DNA of 64,000 nucleotides from CAKUFA01 sp963618735 (GTDB taxonomy: Bacteria; Bacillota; Clostridia; Christensenellales; Aristaeellaceae). The number at the start of each line of letters is the position of its first letter. The stretch's first letter is position 1. The position numbers and the translations under genes are program-made. The stretch spans positions 62,001 to 126,000 of the forward strand of contig CAVEUM010000001.1 of assembly GCA_963618735.1 (NCBI GenBank), given 5' to 3'. Below the pieces are notes generated by a model. It did no database searches. It worked only from the letters and a program-made list of their open reading frames with translations, and was not told the origin of the DNA. Shown in pieces: positions 1 to 7,224 of this stretch.

Positions 1-106
1 TATTCGGAAACTTGAAGAAATAGATGCCTGCGGACATGATCAGCGTGCCCAGCGTAATGAGTCCCCATTCCTTCACCTTTTTGTTCAGCTCGATCTTTTT
101 TGCCAT
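1..106 (-). CDS. YitT family membrane protein, N-terminal part (runs off the window)
   Basis: Only the first 35 residues are inside the window. They begin MAKKIELNKKVKEW and continue into a hydrophobic stretch ending in GIYFFKFPN, the typical opening of the YitT/DUF161 family of multi-pass membrane proteins (often paired with a DUF2179 domain; function not established). The ATG lies at 106-104 and is preceded by an AAGGAG site at normal spacing. A good promoter lies upstream at 155-183. The family call rests on a short N-terminus, so it is moderate. Confidence 0.6.
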   Translation of the reverse strand, partial: MAKKIELNKKVKEWGLITLGTLIMSAGIYFFKFPN

Positions 107-154
107 GGATGGCGCTCCTTCTGCGTGAACTGTTATATCAATGAAACATTCACC

Positions 155-183
155 ATTATAGCACGTAAACAAAGGCGTGACAA
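155..183 (-). promoter_or_regulatory. Sigma-70-type promoter for the YitT-like gene
   Basis: On the minus strand a TTGTCA -35 box (183-178) is followed after 17 bases by TATAAT (160-155), with a TG one base before the -10 (extended -10). It points at the YitT-like start about 50 bases downstream. The rest of 184-343 is AT-rich divergent spacer in which I see no convincing plus-strand promoter for the macA operon. Confidence 0.6.
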
Positions 184-457
184 GAAAGAATACAAGGAAG
201 AATAAGCGTTTCACGAAACACCGAGCCGATTCCGCGGAACAGCGCTATTAATATTTCAGAAACAAAAAAGAAAAAATACGAAAATAAAAGCCTTGTAAAC
301 TCAACACAAGCTGCGAGGCACACCAGCGGAAAGGAGAAAAAACATGGCCGGCGAGGAAGGACGACAGGACGCAGAAAAACAGGAAGCGGGAGCTTCATTT
401 CCAGTTCACAGTTCTTTATTAGAATACAGGCGTAGTCTTGAAATGGAGGAAGAACCT

Positions 458-1312
458 ATGAAGAAGAACAAGAAACTCCGCAGGGTATTGATTATTGTGG
501 TGGTGCTGGCGGTCATCGCAGCGGTGGCGGTGCTGCAGTTGAAGAAGAAAGGCAGCACGACTTACACCACGGAAACAGCTCGCACGCAGGATATTAACAC
601 ATATTATACCTTCTCGGGCAATATTGAGCCTGAGGATGCGATGATTGTGACTGCCACCCAGCGCGGCACGGTGAAGGAACTGAAGTTTGAAGAGGGTGAC
701 ACTGTATCCGAGGATGATGAAGTGGTTGTGCCCAAGTCTGGCATCAGGGTGAAGGCACCTATGGACGGCACCATTTCGGATATCTATGTTGAGGAAGACG
801 ACGATTATGTGCCTGGTGACCAGCTGTTCCGCGTGGCGGATTACGCGCATCCCATCCTGAAGATTAAGGTCGATGAGTATGACGTATCTGCCCTGAAGAA
901 GGGCACAACGGTGGATGTGAAGGTGCATGCCACCGGCGAAACACTGACGGGCACCATCGTCCGCATTGCACAGGAAGCTACGGTTTCCGGCGATGTCGCT
1001 TACTATGAGGCGAAAATTTCCCTGCCCCAGGATGGTACGCTGGTCATGGGTCTGACCTGCGAGATAAGCGTTCCCCGCGAGAGTGCGGAAAACGCAACAA
1101 CGGTTTCCATGGATGCCATTCAGTATGATGATGACGGCAAGCCCTATGTGTATTGCTACGGTCGCAGCGAAGAAATTGTGAAGCAGACCGTAATTCTGGG
1201 TATCAACAACGGCACCATTGTAGAAATCAAGGATGGTGTCAAGAGCGGTGAAACCATTTTGATTCCGAAGTCCAATGCCCTGAAAAAGCTGTCCTCCGTG
1301 AGGAACAAGTGA
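458..1312 (+). CDS. MacA/HlyD-like periplasmic adaptor (membrane fusion protein) of an ABC exporter
   Basis: A 284-residue adaptor protein. Residues 9-27 form one N-terminal membrane helix. After it come a barrel-sandwich (lipoyl-like) hairpin and beta-barrel regions, as in RND/MacA adaptors, with repeated glycine turns such as KAPMDGTISDIYV. It should sit on the outer face of the membrane and work with the ATPase and permease encoded next. The reading frame extends upstream to an ATG at 344 that also has an excellent AAGGAG site and would add 38 hydrophilic residues. I chose 458 because it has its own GGAGGA site 7 bases upstream and gives the family-typical MKKNKKLRR start. The next gene starts within 11 bases of the stop. 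Confidence 0.8.
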   Translation: MKKNKKLRRVLIIVVVLAVIAAVAVLQLKKKGSTTYTTETARTQDINTYYTFSGNIEPEDAMIVTATQRGTVKELKFEEGDTVSEDDEVVVPKSGIRVKAPMDGTISDIYVEEDDDYVPGDQLFRVADYAHPILKIKVDEYDVSALKKGTTVDVKVHATGETLTGTIVRIAQEATVSGDVAYYEAKISLPQDGTLVMGLTCEISVPRESAENATTVSMDAIQYDDDGKPYVYCYGRSEEIVKQTVILGINNGTIVEIKDGVKSGETILIPKSNALKKLSSVRNK

Positions 1313-1322
1313 GGTGGCTGAC

Positions 1323-2015
1323 ATGGAAGATGTGATTCTGTCCATGCGGCAGATTGTGAAGCAATATCCCATGGGGGATGAAATCCAGACGGTACTCAAG
1401 GGTATCGACATGGACGTGATGAAAGGCGAGTTTGTGGCGGTGCTGGGTCCATCGGGATCCGGCAAAAGCACGCTGATGAACATCATCGGCTGCCTGGACA
1501 CACCAACCTCGGGCAGCTATACCCTCAGCGGACGGGATGTAGGCGGACTGAGTGAGGATGAACTGGCACTGGTGCGCTCGAAGGAAATCGGCTTTATCTT
1601 TCAGTCCTTTCAGCTTTTGCCCCGTCAAACCGCACTGGAAAATGTTGAACTTCCGCTGATCTACAGCGGTGTTCGCGAGCGGGAACGTCATGCAAGGGCA
1701 AAGCAGATGCTGGAACGGGTGGGTCTGTCGGACAAGATGGATCATTATCCCAATCAGCTCTCCGGCGGTCAGCAGCAGCGTGTGGCCATTGCCCGTGCGC
1801 TGGCTAATCATCCATCGATTCTGCTGGCAGATGAACCGACAGGCGCTCTGGATCAGCAGACGGGTCGTCAGGTTATGGCACTGTTCCACGACCTGAATGA
1901 AGAGGGCAACACCATTATCATGATTACCCATGACATCGGCATTGCCCGCCATGCACAGCGCATTGTCAGGCTGCTGGACGGCATGCTGACGGAAGGAGTG
2001 GCGGAAGATGCTTAA
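1323..2015 (+). CDS. MacB/LolD-type ABC transporter ATP-binding protein
   Basis: A 230-residue nucleotide-binding subunit. Visible motifs are Walker A GPSGSGKST at about residues 42-50, the Q-loop in FIFQSFQLLP, the signature LSGGQQQRVAIARAL, Walker B ILLADEPTGALD and the switch histidine in MITHD. The sequence is closest to the MacB/LolD/FtsE class that powers FtsX-fold permeases. A GTG at 1314 is in frame, but GAGGTG (1311-1316) is correctly spaced for the ATG at 1323. The 3' end overlaps the permease gene by 8 bases, so the two are translationally coupled. It is part of the macA-ATPase-permease-TCS-alarmone synthetase unit. Confidence 0.93.
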   Translation: MEDVILSMRQIVKQYPMGDEIQTVLKGIDMDVMKGEFVAVLGPSGSGKSTLMNIIGCLDTPTSGSYTLSGRDVGGLSEDELALVRSKEIGFIFQSFQLLPRQTALENVELPLIYSGVRERERHARAKQMLERVGLSDKMDHYPNQLSGGQQQRVAIARALANHPSILLADEPTGALDQQTGRQVMALFHDLNEEGNTIIMITHDIGIARHAQRIVRLLDGMLTEGVAEDA

Positions 2016-3207
2016 GGAAAGTCTCCGTATGTCCTGGGCGAATATCAAGGGCAACAAAATGCGCACCTTCCTGACGATGCTGGGCATTATCATCGGCGTT
2101 ACGGCCATCATTGCCCTGATTACCGTGATGGAGGGCGCCACCAACGAAATTTCCAGCATGTTTTCGTCCTTGGGTGCGGGCAAAATTACAGTGTCTGTTA
2201 CCGGCACGCCCATGAAGAGCGGACTGAGCGACCAGGATATTGCAAGCATTGCGGCGATTGACAACATCGCAGGCGTGGATCCGTCTACCTCACTGACCCG
2301 TCATGTGGAAGCAGGCGGAACACTGGTGGAGGATGTGTCCATTGAAGGACGAAGCGACTGCTACTTTACCAATTCGCCTGACCTGATCGGTTCGGGTCGT
2401 GGCCTGAAGGCAGCGGATATGGATAGCCAAAGCCGCGTGTGCGTCATTGACAGCACGCTGCGTTCCAGCCTTTTTCCGAATGAAGATCCCGTCGGACAGG
2501 AAATTGTCTTTGGCGGCTTGACGTTTAAGGTCGTCGGCATGCTGGATGATGATAACGATAACGACGTTATGAGTGCCATGTCCAAGAAGCAGAGCAGCAA
2601 TGACGGCGGCCGCGTGATCATCCCGTATCAGGTGGCACTGCGAATGCTGGGCACTGGCAGCGTGAACTCGCTGACCCTGTATGTGAAGGATACCGACCAG
2701 ACAGATGATACCATCCAGAATGTGAAGGATACCCTGAATGTCATCTTTAACTATCGTGATGACACATATAAAGTGGTCAACCTTGAAAGCGTCCTGGACG
2801 TGATGAACAGCATCAACGGCATGATGACAACCCTGCTGGCAGGCATTGCATCCATTGCTTTGCTGGTGGGCGGCATCGGCATTATGAACATGATGCTGGT
2901 TTCTGTGACGGAGCGCACCAAAGAAATTGGCCTGAGGAAAGCACTGGGTGCCCGCCCGCTGCTGATTCAGATGCAGTTTCTCATGGAAAGCGTGATGCTG
3001 AGCCTTATGGGCGGCATCATCGGCATCATTCTGGGCAACGTGATTTCAGCAATCATTGCATCGTGGATTGACATCACCTTTGCCATGAGCCCAAGCGCCA
3101 TCACCCTGGCTTTCTGCTTCTCAGCCTCGGTGGGCATTCTGTTTGGCTGGGCACCTGCACGAAAGGCATCACGGCTCAACCCCATTGATGCGCTGCGCAG
3201 CATGTGA
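2008..3207 (+). CDS. FtsX/MacB-type ABC permease
   Basis: A 399-residue permease with the MacB layout: one membrane helix near residues 17-40, a large extracytoplasmic MacB_PCD domain (about 45-270), then three C-terminal helices including the FtsX core (ERTKEIGLRKALGARPLLI) near residue 300. With the adaptor and ATPase it should form an exporter or mechanotransmission complex. Such Gram-positive MacAB-like systems are often linked to antimicrobial peptide or envelope-stress resistance; that role is an inference here. The gene overlaps the ATPase gene. Its last codons contain a promoter-like sequence for the two-component genes. Confidence 0.9.
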   Translation: MLKESLRMSWANIKGNKMRTFLTMLGIIIGVTAIIALITVMEGATNEISSMFSSLGAGKITVSVTGTPMKSGLSDQDIASIAAIDNIAGVDPSTSLTRHVEAGGTLVEDVSIEGRSDCYFTNSPDLIGSGRGLKAADMDSQSRVCVIDSTLRSSLFPNEDPVGQEIVFGGLTFKVVGMLDDDNDNDVMSAMSKKQSSNDGGRVIIPYQVALRMLGTGSVNSLTLYVKDTDQTDDTIQNVKDTLNVIFNYRDDTYKVVNLESVLDVMNSINGMMTTLLAGIASIALLVGGIGIMNMMLVSVTERTKEIGLRKALGARPLLIQMQFLMESVMLSLMGGIIGIILGNVISAIIASWIDITFAMSPSAITLAFCFSASVGILFGWAPARKASRLNPIDALRSM

Positions 3208-3213
3208 TATAAT
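3185..3213 (+). promoter_or_regulatory. Internal promoter for the two-component genes
   Basis: TTGATG (3185-3190), a 17-base spacer and TATAAT (3208-3213) with a TG extended -10 lie across the 3' end of the permease gene; the TG and A are part of its stop codon. The expected start is about 30 bases before the response regulator ATG. The TCS genes could therefore be expressed apart from the transporter. Confidence 0.55.
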
Positions 3214-3244
3214 AAAAGCAGAAAAGTGAGAGGGGAGAAAGGAC

Positions 3245-3919
3245 ATGTTTAACATTCTGGTGGTGGAGGACGATCAGCCGCTGCGGAAAATGATGATGGC
3301 CTTTCTGACCCTGAACGGGTACAAGGCCGTTGGCGCCGGGGATGGCGAGGAAGCCCTGAAGACCATGGAAAGCGTCCTGCCGGATTTGGTCATTGCTGAT
3401 GTGATGATGCCAAAGATGGATGGATGGCAGCTGACGGAAGCGATTCGCCAGGCATGGCCCATGATGCCGATCATTCTGGTAACGGCGCGTGATACCTTGG
3501 AGGACAAGCGGACAGGCTTTGCAGCAGGGGCAGATGACTATCTGACCAAGCCGCTGGATCTGGATGAACTGATCCTGCATGTGGGGGCACTTCTTCGCCG
3601 CTCGCAGGCCATGACCAGCCATAAACTGACCGTTGGCGAAACTGTGCTTGACTACGATTCCCTGTCCGTTACCCGCGGCGATACGGTGTTGAATTTACCC
3701 AAGAAGGAATTCTATTTGCTCTTCAAGCTTCTCAGCAACCCCAAACAGATTTTTACCCGCCGTCAATTGATGGACGAAATCTGGGGCATGGATGCGCAGA
3801 GTGATGAGCGCACGGTGGACGTGCACATCAAGCGACTGCGGGAAAAGTGCGAAATCTTCCCTGATTTCACGATTGAAACGGTGCGCGGCTTAGGCTACAA
3901 GGCGGAGAAGAAAGCATGA
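3245..3919 (+). CDS. OmpR/PhoB-family response regulator
   Basis: A 224-residue regulator with an N-terminal receiver domain (acidic pair E8/D9/D10, phospho-acceptor D52 in VIADVMMPKMDGW, and K in the LTKPLD motif) and a C-terminal winged-helix DNA-binding domain (about 125-222, ending ETVRGLGYKAEKKA). It should be phosphorylated by the histidine kinase encoded next, with which it overlaps by 4 bases (ATGA). The gene follows a MacAB-like exporter and an internal promoter. The likely job is control of the exporter operon in response to an envelope signal, inferred from position. GGGGAGAAAGG precedes the start. Confidence 0.93.
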   Translation: MFNILVVEDDQPLRKMMMAFLTLNGYKAVGAGDGEEALKTMESVLPDLVIADVMMPKMDGWQLTEAIRQAWPMMPIILVTARDTLEDKRTGFAAGADDYLTKPLDLDELILHVGALLRRSQAMTSHKLTVGETVLDYDSLSVTRGDTVLNLPKKEFYLLFKLLSNPKQIFTRRQLMDEIWGMDAQSDERTVDVHIKRLREKCEIFPDFTIETVRGLGYKAEKKA

Positions 3920-5244
3920 AGAAGCCTAATTTTCCCAAACCATATACCTTTCGCAGCAGGGTCATTTGTGCCCTGCTGCTGGTGTGCTTTGCGGCAACGG
4001 TGATCTCGTTTGCGTGTGCTTATATCGTAACCCGTGTGAACGTGCAGAATGAACTGCGCACATCCCAAATGGATACGGCCATCACACTGCTGACCATGGA
4101 GCAGAAGACATCTCTGCCCGTGGAAACATTGGCGCAGATGACGACCTCCGGAGATGTTATGGTGACCGAGGTTACGGCAGAAGAATCGGGATTAACGGAT
4201 GATCAGCTGGAGCAGCTAAACGATCAGTTGATGCTCACCGTGGCAGAAAATATTGCTTCAATCCCTGTTACCTATGTGCGGATGGATGATGCAATACTGC
4301 AAATCAGCAAGGGAAAGCATGTGAACATCTTTACCCTTACGGGACTGCGGTTTGCTATGGCAGGTGCTTCTTTTACGCTGGTGTTTATTTTGCTGGGACT
4401 GATGTCAGCCCAGGTGTTTTCGCGGCCTGTAACGGAAATGACCGCGGCAACGAGACGCCTGGCCGAGGGGGACTTCTCTGTCCGCCTGCCTGATGATAAG
4501 CCGGGTGAGATTGGCGAACTTCTTCGCTCTTTCAACGGCATGGCGGATGCGCTGAGCCGAACGGCATACCTGCAAAAGGACTTCATCAGCAGCATCTCTC
4601 ATGAGTTCAAAACGCCCATTGCGTCCATTAAGGGCTATGCACGACTCCTGCAAATGCCGGGGCTGGATGAAGAATCCCGCAATGAATATGTCAATATGAT
4701 CGCTGGGGAAAGCGAACGACTGAGCCACATGTCCCAGACACTTTTGCGCCTGACCAGCCTGGAAGAGCAGATGATGCCAGCCACCGTCACTTCCTTCCGC
4801 CTGGATGAACAGCTCCGTGAAGTGCTGGTGCAGCTGGCGCCTGCATGGGAAAATCGGAAGATTGACTGGCAGCTGGAGTTGTCGCCCGTCACCATCGCAT
4901 CGGATGAGGAACTGCTGCGTCAGGTGTGGGTGAACCTGATCCAGAATGCGGTGAAGTTTTCGGATGTGGGCAGCACCATTGAAATCCATGTCTATGACGC
5001 CGGAGACGCCGTGGTGGAAGTTACGGACCATGGCATCGGCATGGATGAAGAAACGATGAAGAGAATTTATGACAGGTTTTATCAGGCAGATTCATCCCGT
5101 TCACGGGAGGGTGTAGGCTTGGGACTGTGCCTGGTGAAGCGCATTGTAGATATTCTGGGCGGCACCATTCATGTCCATTCCAAGCTGGGAGAAGGCAGCA
5201 CATTCCGTGTACGATTGCCGCAAAATAAGATAAGAGAGGAGTGA
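3916..5244 (+). CDS. Sensor histidine kinase (HAMP-HisKA-HATPase)
   Basis: A 442-residue membrane kinase. Two membrane helices (about 15-37 and 145-168) flank an extracytoplasmic sensor of about 105 residues that I do not recognise. After it come a HAMP linker (RPVTEMTAATRRLAEGDF), the HisKA helix with H229 in SISHEFKTPIASIKG, and an HATPase domain with N box NLIQNAVKF, G1 DHGIGMDEET, F box YDRFYQ and G2 GVGLGLCLVKRI. All catalytic boxes are intact. It is the cognate partner of the regulator it overlaps. The (p)ppGpp synthetase gene starts 7 bases after its stop. Confidence 0.93.
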   Translation: MKKPNFPKPYTFRSRVICALLLVCFAATVISFACAYIVTRVNVQNELRTSQMDTAITLLTMEQKTSLPVETLAQMTTSGDVMVTEVTAEESGLTDDQLEQLNDQLMLTVAENIASIPVTYVRMDDAILQISKGKHVNIFTLTGLRFAMAGASFTLVFILLGLMSAQVFSRPVTEMTAATRRLAEGDFSVRLPDDKPGEIGELLRSFNGMADALSRTAYLQKDFISSISHEFKTPIASIKGYARLLQMPGLDEESRNEYVNMIAGESERLSHMSQTLLRLTSLEEQMMPATVTSFRLDEQLREVLVQLAPAWENRKIDWQLELSPVTIASDEELLRQVWVNLIQNAVKFSDVGSTIEIHVYDAGDAVVEVTDHGIGMDEETMKRIYDRFYQADSSRSREGVGLGLCLVKRIVDILGGTIHVHSKLGEGSTFRVRLPQNKIREE

Positions 5245-5251
5245 CGCTGAC

Positions 5252-5968
5252 GTGGCCAGTGATCCGAGAAAAGACCGCGCTGATCAGTTAACAGAGCAGT
5301 TTCAGGAAATTATGGAGCAATATTTTTCGATTCAATGCCGCTATCAGTCTGCGATCCGCGAAGTGCAGACCAAGCTGGAAATCCTGGATGACGAGTTTCA
5401 GGCGAAACACAGCAGAAATCCCATCCATCACATGCAGTCACGGATGAAGAGCTTGCCATCCATTGTCGAAAAATTGCGCAGAAAGGGCATTCCGCTGACC
5501 ATTGAAGCCGCGACGCAGCAGCTGACGGATATTGCCGGTATTCGCGTGATTTGCTCCTACATTGATGATATCTACACCATTGCGGACCTGCTGGTAAAGC
5601 AGGATGACGTTCGTGTGGTGAAGTGGCGGGACTACATCAAGCAGCCCAAACCTAACGGTTATCGCAGCCTGCATATTGTGATTGAAATCCCTGTCTTTTT
5701 GCAGGAAGGGAAGATTTTTGTGCCGGTGGAAGTGCAAATTCGCACCATTGCCATGGATTTCTGGGCATCACTGGAGCACCATCTGCGGTACAAAGGCCTG
5801 AGTGACATTCCGGCGGATATCTCCGATGAGCTTCAGCAGACGGCGGAGGACATCTGCCGCCTGGATGAACGGATGCTGAACATCCGCAACCGTGTGGATG
5901 CGCTGGAAAACACGGCGGATGAATCCGGAAAACAGGATGCAACGAAAGACGAAACGACCACTGCCTGA
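5252..5968 (+). CDS. Small alarmone synthetase, GTP pyrophosphokinase (RelP/RelQ type)
   Basis: A 238-residue RelA/SpoT synthetase domain with no hydrolase or regulatory domains, the length expected for RelQ/RelP (YjbM/YwaC) proteins. Visible motifs are RMKSLPSIVEKLRRKG (nucleotide binding), the D-x-x-G element DIAGIRVIC, DYIKQPKPNGYRSLH and VEVQIRT. It makes ppGpp or pppGpp from GDP/GTP and ATP. The start is a GTG with AGAGGAG 10 bases upstream, just after the kinase stop, so it is probably co-expressed with the two-component system. A terminator follows. The C-terminal 20 residues are hydrophilic and probably disordered. Confidence 0.9.
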   Translation: MASDPRKDRADQLTEQFQEIMEQYFSIQCRYQSAIREVQTKLEILDDEFQAKHSRNPIHHMQSRMKSLPSIVEKLRRKGIPLTIEAATQQLTDIAGIRVICSYIDDIYTIADLLVKQDDVRVVKWRDYIKQPKPNGYRSLHIVIEIPVFLQEGKIFVPVEVQIRTIAMDFWASLEHHLRYKGLSDIPADISDELQQTAEDICRLDERMLNIRNRVDALENTADESGKQDATKDETTTA

Positions 5969-5983
5969 AAATCAATAGAATAG

Positions 5984-6022
5984 AAAGAGGAATGCTCCTT
6001 TGCGTGGGGCATTCCTCTTTTA
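5984..6022 (+). terminator. Bidirectional intrinsic terminator
   Basis: AAAGAGGAATGC pairs with GCATTCCTCTTT around a short loop and runs into T residues. It ends the macA-to-alarmone-synthetase unit. The mirror A-tract lets it also serve the converging kinase gene that ends at 6055. Confidence 0.8.
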
Positions 6023-6054
6023 ATGATGCGAAAATGATTGGCAGAGAATGTTGG

Positions 6055-7143
6055 TCACTCGTTGGCACACTTTTGCACAATGGCCATCATTTCATCCCAG
6101 TGCTCTTCCATCCGCTGAACGAGGGTAAACTGAGCGCGTGCGCGGTCAAGGTTTTGCCCTTCACGATGGATGTGGAAATACTTGTCGCCATTCAGGTGGT
6201 CGGCCAGGAAACGCAGGCCGTTTTCCAGCGTCATGAGCTTGGCGCCCATGGGCAGCAGCTCGATTTCCTTGGGGGTCAGGGACGCGCGCATTTCCTTCAG
6301 ATAGCCGCGAGTGAACGCCTCAAACATGGGAAGAGAAATATTCACACGGGACAGGTCACGTTCATCCTCGGCGGCGGTGCTGGCACCTGTGCGGATGGAA
6401 TCACCAAAGTCGTAGGCGGCCAAGCCGGGCATGACAGTGTCCAGGTCGATGACGCAAATGCCGCGGCCTGTTACAGCGTCCAGCAGGACATTATTGAGCT
6501 TGGTATCGTTGTGGGTCACGCGAAGGAGAATTTCGCCGCGATTGAGGGCAGAAAGCAGGGTGCTGGTTTCTGCACGGTGCTGACGGCAAAAGTCGATTTC
6601 TTTCTGTACATCTCCGGCACGGTGAACAGCGTCCTTCTCGATGGCGTCCAGCAACTGCTGATAACGCGCAGGTGTATCGTGGAAGTGGGGGATTACCTCA
6701 TGCAGCTTCTGGGCAGGGAAATTCTCCAGCTGACGCTGAAAGTGTCCGAAAGCTTCGCCGGACAAGGCGAAAAGTTCGGGCGTATCCGGCAGGTCACAGG
6801 AAACGGTGTCCTCAATGAAGGGGTACATCCGCCAGTAATTGCCATCCGCGTCTACCACGAAGTTGTTGCCGTCACGGGTTTTGATGAGAGACAATGTCTC
6901 ACGGGCAGGGTCGCCGCCTTCAGCAAGAATCTTCTCCTTCAGGTAATCCGTAACCAGCGCAATGTTTTCCATCACCTGCTCAGGTTTGGGGAAAACGTAG
7001 CTGTTCACCATTTGCAGGATGAACCGTCCACCAGGGGTAACGACGCTGTAGGTTGAATTGATGTGCCCGTTGCCATAAGGGGTTGCCGTGCGCTGACCTG
7101 CGGGCAGGTCAAAATGGTCAATGATGGTGTCGATATGCTGCAT
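6055..7143 (-). CDS. N-acetylhexosamine 1-kinase-like phosphotransferase (APH fold)
   Basis: A 362-residue kinase of the aminoglycoside phosphotransferase fold. The Brenner-type catalytic loop HNDTKLNNVLLD and the metal-binding IDLDTVMPG are present. The overall pattern (GNGHINSTY near residue 24, FGDSIRTGAS, FLADHLNGD near the C-terminus) matches bifidobacterial NahK, which phosphorylates GlcNAc/GalNAc at C1 in lacto-N-biose use. This substrate is inferred from similarity recalled by eye. The gene is last in an operon with a carbohydrate ABC importer, which supports an imported hexosamine or disaccharide-derived sugar as substrate. A stem-loop at 7190-7219 separates it from the permease gene. 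Confidence 0.7.
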   Translation of the reverse strand: MQHIDTIIDHFDLPAGQRTATPYGNGHINSTYSVVTPGGRFILQMVNSYVFPKPEQVMENIALVTDYLKEKILAEGGDPARETLSLIKTRDGNNFVVDADGNYWRMYPFIEDTVSCDLPDTPELFALSGEAFGHFQRQLENFPAQKLHEVIPHFHDTPARYQQLLDAIEKDAVHRAGDVQKEIDFCRQHRAETSTLLSALNRGEILLRVTHNDTKLNNVLLDAVTGRGICVIDLDTVMPGLAAYDFGDSIRTGASTAAEDERDLSRVNISLPMFEAFTRGYLKEMRASLTPKEIELLPMGAKLMTLENGLRFLADHLNGDKYFHIHREGQNLDRARAQFTLVQRMEEHWDEMMAIVQKCANE

Positions 7144-7189
7144 GGAATATTTCTTCCTTTATTACACGTAATTCGCGGAACACAGAGAA

Positions 7190-7219
7190 TCACCTGAGCG
7201 CCGAAAGACACTCAGGTGA
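7190..7219 (-). terminator. Stem-loop between sugar permease and kinase genes
   Basis: TCACCTGAG and CTCAGGTGA form a 9-bp stem on the minus-strand transcript. Only a weak T-rich run follows (TTCTCTGTG), so partial termination or mRNA processing is more likely than a full stop. Confidence 0.5.
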
Positions 7220-7224
7220 ATAGT

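Noticed and set aside
156..398. 80-residue minus-strand frame upstream of the macA-like gene
   Set aside because: Low-complexity Phe/Leu/Val frame in an AT-rich divergent spacer without a ribosome site; it overlaps the YitT promoter.
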